Positions 1 to 5,018 of a stretch of 5,018 nt of DNA are shown in pieces (the first letter of the stretch is position 1; each line of letters starts with the position of its first letter). The stretch covers positions 1 to 5,018 of the forward strand of contig JAFZDR010000179.1 of the NCBI GenBank assembly GCA_017561105.1, read 5' to 3'. The notes beneath the pieces are model-generated. The model did not search any database. It saw only the letters and a program-made list of their open reading frames with translations, and was not told where the DNA came from. A program made the translations under genes and the position numbers. The DNA comes from Alistipes sp. (GTDB lineage: Bacteria; Bacteroidota; Bacteroidia; Bacteroidales; Rikenellaceae).

Positions 1-1823
1 GCAAAATCAGATGTCAGCGTGAGAGTTCGAGCATCCTCATTACCGCGAACTGCCAACTCCACAACATCGGCGCTACAGCTACGACCTACGGTTTCGTACT
101 CCGCATCCGCAATCTGCAACACACCATCCATATCATCGAGCGAAGCGCCACGAGCCGACAATCCCACATTTGCACGCAATACAGATGTAGTATCTCTGCG
201 ATTTATGTTCATCGCGTGGAGGTCGGCATACTCAATAGACATCTGAGCATCGTAGAGAGGCAACTCCTTAACCGACAAATCGGCAATCATCTGCGCATTA
301 AGCATCAACGACCTATCATTCGTCGAGAGTGTTCCGCTCAAACGGCTATCCTCCATATTCACCACTGCAGTAATATCATTGTAGTCGTAGCCATTCAGAC
401 CCAAGCTCTCAGCCGCAACATCGCCGGCAAGCTTCAACGGCCGCTCATCGCCAAACTCCGCCTTTACATTTGCAGTCAGGGTTGCAGAGCCAAAGATATC
501 CTTTGCCAAGATAGCGGCCAGATCCAAATCGTTGTTCGAAACAACTGCCTCTAAACCTTTTCGGCCCTCGGCAGGATTTTGCATTGCACACTCCAACTTT
601 ACAGAGCCACCGCTCTCCACCGAGCTGCTCGCCTTTGCAGTAAAGTTATGAATAGTACCATGGAATTCACCCGAAGCATCCACGCTTTTTAAGCGTGCCA
701 CATACTCAGCAGCACTCTCACCAAGCGAGAGGTGAGCTATTGTATTCAAGAGGTAGGTTATCTCATCGGTTGTAGCCTTCAACTTATCAACCTTCACATC
801 AAATCGAGTATTCTCTACATCGACCAATCCGCGAATGCGCACCGAACCCCGCAAAACGCCCCCATCCTCGAGTGTTGCATTGGTGAGTTTTCCCTTAAAG
901 TTTGCAACCGGACCATTCATCGAAGCGGTTACATTGCGCAAAGATGTGCGCCAATTCCACATTGCAGGCGCAAAGTAGCCCACATCCTCAGACGACACAC
1001 GGCTGTCGCGAACATTGCAGATTATAGGTATATTCTTTATAAAATCGTCTTTGTAGAGATCCCAATTATCGCCATTAAGAAGAAAATAATCAAGATTGAT
1101 ATCACTCTGAGCCGTTTGCAGACGCGCCTCCTTAACCTCCACCTGGCCTTCATAGACATAGAAGTGACCCAAGAGATCGTTCAGCTTAAATCCACTGCGC
1201 TCCATAAACGAGAGTCGGAGAATATCGCCCGACACAGCACCATTGAGCACCAAAAAGTCTGCAATATCGACATCGATATCGAGCAGATGCATATCCGCAA
1301 AATCGACACCCTCGTCGCGAGGTTCATCGTTACGCAGAAGCGCAAACTCCACACCCGAGCCCTTCAACGAGTAGACATCAAGACGGAACTCACCTTTGCG
1401 ACCCTGTCGTCTTTCAATGAGTTTGTCGGTAATCTCCTTCACTGCGATTGTTCCGCGCTCGGTTTCGCGCACAACAAACTTTCCGCCTTGAACATTTCCG
1501 TGGTTAATCACAAGATTCTTCTTTGCCAACGAAGAGAGTGGCCCGAAGTAGGCATCAGCCCTCTTCACATAGAGAAGGGTATCACCATCCAGATCGGCAA
1601 CATAGAAGTCGCGCACTGCCACACGATTGAGCAAGCCGACAGTTATATGACCAACTTTCACCGTAGTACCAAGATAGTCGCCCGCCCAGGCAGCAGCCTT
1701 ATCGACTGCCATATTCTGCACTGCAGGAATTGCAAGCAACAAAGCCGGCAACAAAGGAAGAATTATCAGCAATAAAACGATTGCGGATAACACTCTTAAC
1801 AATATTTTTGTAACTTTGCGCAC
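1..1823 (-). CDS. tamB: TamB-like translocation/assembly module protein, N-terminal part (runs off left edge)
   Basis: The minus-strand frame is open from position 1823 to the left edge: 607 codons plus two bases, with no stop. The protein begins VRKVTKILLRVLSAIVLLL, a short basic stretch followed by a hydrophobic segment at about residues 11-32, which fits an inner-membrane signal anchor with the rest in the periplasm. Next come features I associate with Bacteroidota TamB N-termini: a VKVGHITVGLLNRVAVRDFYV stretch near 55-75 (abridged), GDTLLY at 80-85, then long repetitive beta-rich sequence. Family members bridge inner and outer membranes and serve outer-membrane protein assembly and/or phospholipid transport. 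The diagnostic C-terminal TamB domain (DUF490) is outside the window, so a general AsmA-like protein remains possible. The start is GTG at 1823-1821: no other start codon lies in frame between it and the upstream in-frame TAA. It is divergent from tsaD and has its own promoter match at 1877-1908. Confidence 0.85.
   Translation of the reverse strand, partial: MRKVTKILLRVLSAIVLLLIILPLLPALLLAIPAVQNMAVDKAAAWAGDYLGTTVKVGHITVGLLNRVAVRDFYVADLDGDTLLYVKRADAYFGPLSSLAKKNLVINHGNVQGGKFVVRETERGTIAVKEITDKLIERRQGRKGEFRLDVYSLKGSGVEFALLRNDEPRDEGVDFADMHLLDIDVDIADFLVLNGAVSGDILRLSFMERSGFKLNDLLGHFYVYEGQVEVKEARLQTAQSDINLDYFLLNGDNWDLYKDDFIKNIPIICNVRDSRVSSEDVGYFAPAMWNWRTSLRNVTASMNGPVANFKGKLTNATLEDGGVLRGSVRIRGLVDVENTRFDVKVDKLKATTDEITYLLNTIAHLSLGESAAEYVARLKSVDASGEFHGTIHNFTAKASSSVESGGSVKLECAMQNPAEGRKGLEAVVSNNDLDLAAILAKDIFGSATLTANVKAEFGDERPLKLAGDVAAESLGLNGYDYNDITAVVNMEDSRLSGTLSTNDRSLMLNAQMIADLSVKELPLYDAQMSIEYADLHAMNINRRDTTSVLRANVGLSARGASLDDMDGVLQIADAEYETVGRSCSADVVELAVRGNEDARTLTLTSDF
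1811..1818 (+). promoter_or_regulatory. Possible -7 box for tsaD (weak candidate)
   Basis: TAACTTTG matches the Bacteroidota -7 consensus TAnnTTTG exactly and points toward tsaD. No TTTG lies at the expected 19-21 nt upstream. It sits inside the first codons of the tamB-like gene and would give tsaD a leader of about 120 nt. No better plus-strand box is visible between 1824 and 1946, so this is the best of poor candidates and could be chance. Confidence 0.25.
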
Positions 1824-1857
1824 GGTTTTGTTCTCATTTTCGGCACTTTACGCCTAC

Positions 1858-1876
1858 TAAGTTATATAATAACTTA
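1858..1876. repeat. Perfect 8-bp inverted repeat at the tamB-like promoter
   Basis: TAAGTTAT and ATAACTTA are exact reverse complements separated by ATA. The palindrome directly abuts the -7 box of the minus-strand promoter (1877-1884), so it should cover the transcription start and the first bases of the transcript. It could be an operator for a dimeric regulator, or a weak hairpin at the very 5' end of the mRNA. The arms are very AT-rich, so chance cannot be excluded. Confidence 0.5.
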
Positions 1877-1908
1877 CAAAGATAATCATAATTTGCCGAA
1901 CTTGCAAA
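1877..1908 (-). promoter_or_regulatory. Bacteroidota-type promoter for the tamB-like gene
   Basis: Read on the minus strand, TTTG (1908-1905) is followed after exactly 20 nt by TATCTTTG (1884-1877). This matches both parts of the Bacteroidota housekeeping sigma consensus (TTTG, 19-21 nt, TAnnTTTG). Transcription would begin at about 1870, leaving a leader of roughly 45-50 nt before the GTG start. The spacer also contains a short inverted repeat (TTTGC at 1892-1896, GCAAA at 1904-1908). Confidence 0.75.
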
Positions 1909-1946
1909 CAAAGCACCAAAAAAGTGAATATAAAAAATAACTAAAT

Positions 1947-2966
1947 ATGAATAACGAAATTATCATTCTCGGCATCGAGTCTTCGTGCGACGACACATCG
2001 GCTGCCGTACTGCGAAACACAACACTCCTTTCGAGCGTTATCGCATCACAAGCCGTACACGAGCGATATGGCGGAGTAATCCCCGAGCTTGCATCACGAG
2101 CACACCAGCAAAACATTGTGCCTGTGGTAGATGCAGCGTTGCGCGATGCAGGCATCACCCCAGACAAGATCGACGCCATAGCATTCACCCGCGGACCGGG
2201 TTTGCTCGGCTCGTTGATGGTGGGAACATCTTTTGCAAAGGGCTTAGCTATCGCCAATAACATTCCGCTCGTCGAGGTAAATCACCTACACGGACACATC
2301 CTCTCTCACTTTGTGGATATGCCGGACAAGGAGTGCGAACATCCAAACTTTCCATTCCTCTGTCTTTTGGTTAGTGGAGGACACACCCAAATCGTAAAGG
2401 TAAATTCGCCTTTCGACATGGAGATTGTAGGCTCAACTATCGACGATGCAGCAGGCGAAGCACTCGACAAATGCGCCAAAGTTATGGGTTTGCCGTACCC
2501 GGGCGGCCCCGTTATTGACGCACTCGCAAAGAAGGGAAATCCCGACGCTTTCAAGTTCGCAAAGCCTCGTATCGGAGAGTTCGATTTCTCGTTTTCAGGC
2601 CTGAAGACATCTTTCCTCTACACACTGCGCGATGCAGTAGCAGAAAACCCAAATTTCGTAGAAGAGCGCAAGTGTGACCTATGTGCAGCAATTCTCCACA
2701 CCGTGGTAGATATCTTAGTCGAGCGACTTGTCAAGGCCGCCAAGCACTATCGTATTTCGGACATTGCAATCGGTGGTGGAGTAGCCGCAAACTCACTCCT
2801 TAGAGAGCGAATTGCAGCCGAAGGAGAGAAGCGCGGATGGCGCACATTTATCCCCGAGCGCTGCTTCACAACCGACAATGCGGCAATGATTGCAGTAGCC
2901 GGATATTACAAGTATCTCAACAACGAATTCTCAACTCTCGACGCCGCACCGGTAGCGAGATTTTAA
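1947..2966 (+). CDS. tsaD: tRNA N6-adenosine threonylcarbamoyltransferase TsaD
   Basis: TsaD transfers the threonylcarbamoyl group from threonylcarbamoyl-AMP to N6 of adenosine 37 in tRNAs that read ANN codons, working in the cytoplasm with TsaB and TsaE after TsaC makes the intermediate. The 339-residue protein is full length for the family (about 335-345). Visible motifs are GIESSCDDTS at 9-18; the NHLHGH metal site at 112-117, where H113 and H117 should be ligands; LVSGGHTQ at 141-148; DAAGEALDK at 167-175; FSFSGLKT at 214-221; the nucleotide-binding GGGVAANS at 276-283; and TTDNAAM at 308-314, with D310 the expected third metal ligand. The ATG at 1947 places the first motif nine residues in, as in relatives, and is preceded by A-rich sequence (AAATAACTAAAT) rather than a Shine-Dalgarno, normal for Bacteroidota. 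Neither tsaB nor tsaE is adjacent. A terminator follows 11 bases after the stop. Confidence 0.98.
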   Translation: MNNEIIILGIESSCDDTSAAVLRNTTLLSSVIASQAVHERYGGVIPELASRAHQQNIVPVVDAALRDAGITPDKIDAIAFTRGPGLLGSLMVGTSFAKGLAIANNIPLVEVNHLHGHILSHFVDMPDKECEHPNFPFLCLLVSGGHTQIVKVNSPFDMEIVGSTIDDAAGEALDKCAKVMGLPYPGGPVIDALAKKGNPDAFKFAKPRIGEFDFSFSGLKTSFLYTLRDAVAENPNFVEERKCDLCAAILHTVVDILVERLVKAAKHYRISDIAIGGGVAANSLLRERIAAEGEKRGWRTFIPERCFTTDNAAMIAVAGYYKYLNNEFSTLDAAPVARF

Positions 2967-2977
2967 GAAAAACAAGA

Positions 2978-3009
2978 GGCGTTAGAGTTACAATTCTAAC
3001 GCCCTTTTT
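2978..3009 (+). terminator. Rho-independent terminator of tsaD
   Basis: GGCGTTAGA (2978-2986) pairs perfectly with TCTAACGCC (2995-3003), an uninterrupted 9-bp stem with an 8-nt loop that can close by up to two more pairs, one of them G-U. A run of five T follows after one C. It lies 11 bases past the tsaD stop and has no matching T tract on the other strand, so it acts rightward and separates tsaD from the permease-uvrA unit. Confidence 0.88.
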
Positions 3010-3012
3010 AGC

Positions 3013-3045
3013 AATTTTTCATTTTTAATTTTTCATTTTTAATTT
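3013..3045. repeat. Short AT-rich tandem repeat, 14-bp unit
   Basis: AATTTTTCATTTTT occurs twice back to back (3013-3026 and 3027-3040) without mismatch, followed by the first five bases of a third copy. Similar degenerate T-rich repeats are common between genes in Bacteroidales. This one lies between the tsaD terminator and the permease promoter region; its AT-richness could help promoter opening or act as an UP-like element, but no function can be shown from sequence. Confidence 0.75.
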
Positions 3046-3052
3046 ATTTTCG

Positions 3053-3073
3053 TATCTTGCTCCTCTAAATTTG
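3053..3073 (+). promoter_or_regulatory. Candidate promoter boxes for the permease-uvrA unit
   Basis: Two partial fits to the Bacteroidota -7 box (TAnnTTTG) precede the permease. TATCTTGC at 3053-3060 mismatches the last two positions but would leave a reasonable leader of about 20 nt. TAAATTTG at 3066-3073 matches exactly but would leave only about 7-9 nt before the ATG. Neither has a clear TTTG 19-21 nt upstream, only T-rich repeat sequence. A promoter is expected here because a terminator lies upstream; which box is used is uncertain. Confidence 0.4.
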
Positions 3074-3086
3074 AGAAGAACAGAAA

Positions 3087-3872
3087 ATGGATTGGCATAT
3101 AGTTATAGTTTTGCTTATTTCGGGTACAGCTGTGGGCATAATCAACACCCTCGCAGGCGGTGGCTCGATTATCACGATGACGATGTTTATGGCGTTCGGC
3201 CTACCGATAAATGTAGCCAACGGAACAAATCGTATCGCCGTGCTTATGCAGAACCTTGCCGCCACCATCACATTTATCCGCAAAAAGTCGTTCAACATTA
3301 ACCACGGACTCTTACTCTCGATTCCGGTAATCCTCGGAAATATCGCGGGCTCGTTCGTCGCATCATACATCAACGAGTGGGTATTCAAAATCTGCTTCGG
3401 CGTAATCCTGCTCGTTATTATGGTCTACCTATTGCTCGACACCCGAATCAAGCTAAAAGCGGGTAACAGACTCGAAATCAAACCTCTACACTACCTCTGG
3501 TTCTTCCTTATAGGCTTCTACGGAGGTTATATTTACATCGGCATCGGCTACCTTATCCTCGCCATTGCGTTGTGGATTATGCGAATGGATCTGGTTACAG
3601 CAAACGCAATCAAGGGCTTTGTAATTCTGCTCGCAACACCATTCTCGTTGGCTGTATTTATGATTATGGGCAATGTCGATTACAAATTCGGACTTATCCA
3701 CGGTTTAGGCAATATGATAGGCTCATTCCTCGCTTCACATTACATGACAGGATGGGGAAAGAACTTTATCAAGATATTTATGGCGATAATTGTCGCTATC
3801 TGCTTTGCCGACTTGATGGGATGGATCTCGTTGCACGATTTTTTCTACTCTCTGCTTTCAATTAAGGAGTAA
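3087..3872 (+). CDS. TSUP-family permease (TauE/SafE-like, DUF81), substrate unknown
   Basis: The 261-residue protein is almost entirely hydrophobic, with about eight membrane helices (roughly 5-35, 43-64, 73-93, 99-118, 136-164, 170-194, 201-220, 226-245). It shows the two-fold repeat of the family: a glycine-rich motif in the first half ([14 protein letters not shown], 17-30) and a related one in the second ([14 protein letters not shown], 143-156). Family members are inner-membrane transporters, some of which export sulfite, sulfoacetate or related organosulfur anions; most are uncharacterised, and nothing here fixes the substrate. No sulfur-metabolism gene is nearby. The length is normal. 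The ATG at 3087 is the natural start, just ahead of the first helix; a purine-rich GAGAAG lies about eight bases upstream. The stop is five bases before uvrA, suggesting co-transcription. Confidence 0.93.
   Translation: MDWHIVIVLLISGTAVGIINTLAGGGSIITMTMFMAFGLPINVANGTNRIAVLMQNLAATITFIRKKSFNINHGLLLSIPVILGNIAGSFVASYINEWVFKICFGVILLVIMVYLLLDTRIKLKAGNRLEIKPLHYLWFFLIGFYGGYIYIGIGYLILAIALWIMRMDLVTANAIKGFVILLATPFSLAVFMIMGNVDYKFGLIHGLGNMIGSFLASHYMTGWGKNFIKIFMAIIVAICFADLMGWISLHDFFYSLLSIKE
3864..3869 (+). promoter_or_regulatory. Shine-Dalgarno-like site for uvrA, inside the permease 3' end
   Basis: AAGGAG ends eight bases before the uvrA ATG, close to an ideal anti-16S match and spacing. It consists of the last two sense codons (Lys-Glu) of the permease gene. 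Bacteroidota genes usually lack such sites, so its presence at this junction favours translation restart or coupling and supports the ATG at 3878 as the uvrA start. Confidence 0.6.
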
Positions 3873-3877
3873 CAGCC

Positions 3878-5018
3878 ATGGAGGAGAAGATTAAAATCGA
3901 GGGTGCGCGAGTCCACAACCTCAAAAATATCAATCTCGAGATACCTCGCAATGCATTAGTGGTTATCACGGGTCTTTCAGGCTCCGGTAAATCATCGCTC
4001 GCATTCGACACAATCTACGCCGAGGGACAGCGTCGCTACATGGAGACCTTGTCGATGTATGCACGCCAATATATCGGCACTATGGAGCGCCCCGATGTAG
4101 ATAAAATTTCGGGTCTTTCGCCCGTGGTTGCAATCGAGCAGAAGACCACCAATCGCAACCCGCGTTCGACCGTCGGCACAGTAACAGAAATCGCTGATTT
4201 CCTGCGACTTCTCTTTGCTCGAGCATCGAGAGCCTATTCGCCTGCTACAGGAGAGGAGATGGCACACTACTCGGATGAGCAGATTGCCGATTTGATTCTG
4301 CGCGACTACGCAGGCCGCAAGATTGCATTTCTTGCACCCGTAGTGCGTGAACGCAAGGGACACTACCGCGAACTTTTCGATTCATTTCTCCGAAAAGGAT
4401 ATATCTATGCCCGCATTGACGGTGTAATCCGCGATTTCACAAGCGGAGAGCAGCTCGACCGCTACAAGACACACTCTATCGAACTTGTAATCGACAGAAT
4501 GATTGCACGCGAGGAGGCTCGCGACCGCGTTATGACATCACTCCGCGAGGCTATGCGCCAGGGCAAGGGACAGATGGCAATTCACGACTACGACTCGGGC
4601 GAGATGCGCCACTATTCACGCCACCTAATGTGTCCTACAACGGGTATTGCATTCGAAGATCCCGAGCCTTTCACCTTCTCATTTAACTCACCGAAGGGTG
4701 CATGCCCGCGCTGTAACGGTCTGGGTGAAGAGGCGATATTTGATATAAAGAAGGTTATTCCGGACGAAAGTCTGTCTATTCGTGAAGGCGGCATAGCACC
4801 GCTTGGCAAGGGTAGAGAGAATGCACTATTTGCGACACTCGAAGCTCTCGGCGACCGCTACGACTTTTCGCTCGACGAACCTATCGGAACAATTACGGAA
4901 GAGGGAATAAATGCGCTTCTTTACGGTGACGACGAGCCGATGTTGGTCGAGGCTTCGCTCTATTCATCAAATCGCGGCAAGCAGATGTGTACCTGGGAGG
5001 GCGTTGCCGAGTATATCA
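3878..5018 (+). CDS. uvrA: Excinuclease ABC subunit A (UvrA), N-terminal part (runs off right edge)
   Basis: UvrA is the damage-sensing ABC ATPase of nucleotide excision repair; as a dimer it scans DNA and loads UvrB on lesions. The window holds 380 codons of a protein usually about 930-950 residues long. The start [20 protein letters not shown] is typical. Walker A is GLSGSGKSS (32-40), followed by [17 protein letters not shown]. The Q-loop region includes [20 protein letters not shown] (85-104). The UvrB-binding insert should span about 130-245 and includes GYIYARIDG and [15 protein letters not shown]. The first zinc module follows: C276-P-R-C279 is present in [10 protein letters not shown], but the preceding pair reads C252-P-T-T255, so one of the four usual cysteines is replaced by Thr. 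The ABC signature motif, the second ATPase half and the other zinc module are beyond the edge. A second UvrA paralogue elsewhere in the genome is possible. Confidence 0.97.
   Translation, partial: MEEKIKIEGARVHNLKNINLEIPRNALVVITGLSGSGKSSLAFDTIYAEGQRRYMETLSMYARQYIGTMERPDVDKISGLSPVVAIEQKTTNRNPRSTVGTVTEIADFLRLLFARASRAYSPATGEEMAHYSDEQIADLILRDYAGRKIAFLAPVVRERKGHYRELFDSFLRKGYIYARIDGVIRDFTSGEQLDRYKTHSIELVIDRMIAREEARDRVMTSLREAMRQGKGQMAIHDYDSGEMRHYSRHLMCPTTGIAFEDPEPFTFSFNSPKGACPRCNGLGEEAIFDIKKVIPDESLSIREGGIAPLGKGRENALFATLEALGDRYDFSLDEPIGTITEEGINALLYGDDEPMLVEASLYSSNRGKQMCTWEGVAEYI

Noticed and set aside
19..554. Two overlapping plus-strand open frames (75 and 112 codons) at the left edge
   Set aside because: Both are antisense to the same tamB-like coding sequence and show no recognisable motif or convincing start context.
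732..1775. A 347-codon plus-strand open frame opposite the tamB-like gene
   Set aside because: It lies wholly antisense to a frame that is open for 607 codons and has a signal anchor, family motifs and a promoter. The antisense translation is rich in Ile, His, Cys and Arg without recognisable domains, which is what antisense readings of such coding sequence look like.
1824..1946. Small RNA or riboswitch in the tamB-tsaD intergenic region
   Set aside because: Apart from the AT-rich palindrome and the 5-bp dyad, I see no stable multi-helix structure, no conserved riboswitch core and no terminator inside the region.
1886..2263. A 125-codon minus-strand open frame opposite the tsaD start
   Set aside because: It covers the tsaD N-terminal catalytic motifs on the other strand and runs through the intergenic promoter region; it is a shadow of tsaD.
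3992..4363. A 123-codon minus-strand open frame with several cysteines inside uvrA
   Set aside because: It is antisense to the highly conserved UvrA Walker A to UvrB-binding region, which explains its openness. The cysteines are scattered and do not form a zinc-finger pattern.
1..5018. A mobile element, CRISPR array, phage or defence system
   Set aside because: No transposase, integrase, terminal inverted repeats, spaced repeats or defence domains were found. All four coding regions are intact in the window, recognisable, and mostly housekeeping.

Overview
This window looks like ordinary chromosome from a Bacteroidota bacterium, most likely of the order Bacteroidales. Three things suggest this: a long TamB-type protein with the N-terminal pattern typical of the phylum, placed divergently from tsaD; a promoter that fits the Bacteroidota consensus (TTTG, then 20 nt, then TAnnTTTG) rather than the E. 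coli one; and AT-rich intergenic repeats of a kind often seen in Bacteroidales. Genus cannot be assigned from this stretch.

Layout. Positions 1-1823 hold the first 607 codons of a tamB-like gene on the minus strand; its C-terminal part lies beyond the left edge. It appears to start at GTG. Positions 1824-1946 are an AT-rich divergent intergenic region with a strong minus-strand promoter match and a perfect 8-bp-arm palindrome over the expected transcription start. Positions 1947-2966 are tsaD, complete, followed by a clear rho-independent terminator (2978-3009). Positions 3010-3086 are AT-rich, with a 14-bp tandem repeat and weak promoter-like boxes. Positions 3087-3872 encode a complete eight-helix TSUP-family (TauE/SafE-like) permease. 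Five bases later uvrA begins (3878) and runs off the right edge after 380 codons.

Functionally these are mostly housekeeping genes: envelope biogenesis or lipid transport (tamB-like), tRNA t6A37 modification (tsaD) and nucleotide excision repair (uvrA), plus one permease of unknown substrate that seems to share a transcript with uvrA. I see no mobile element, CRISPR array, tRNA, rRNA, toxin-antitoxin pair or defence cassette. I do not see evidence for an undescribed system. The points most worth checking are the palindrome at the tamB-like promoter, the incomplete cysteine set in the first UvrA zinc module, and the tight permease-uvrA coupling.
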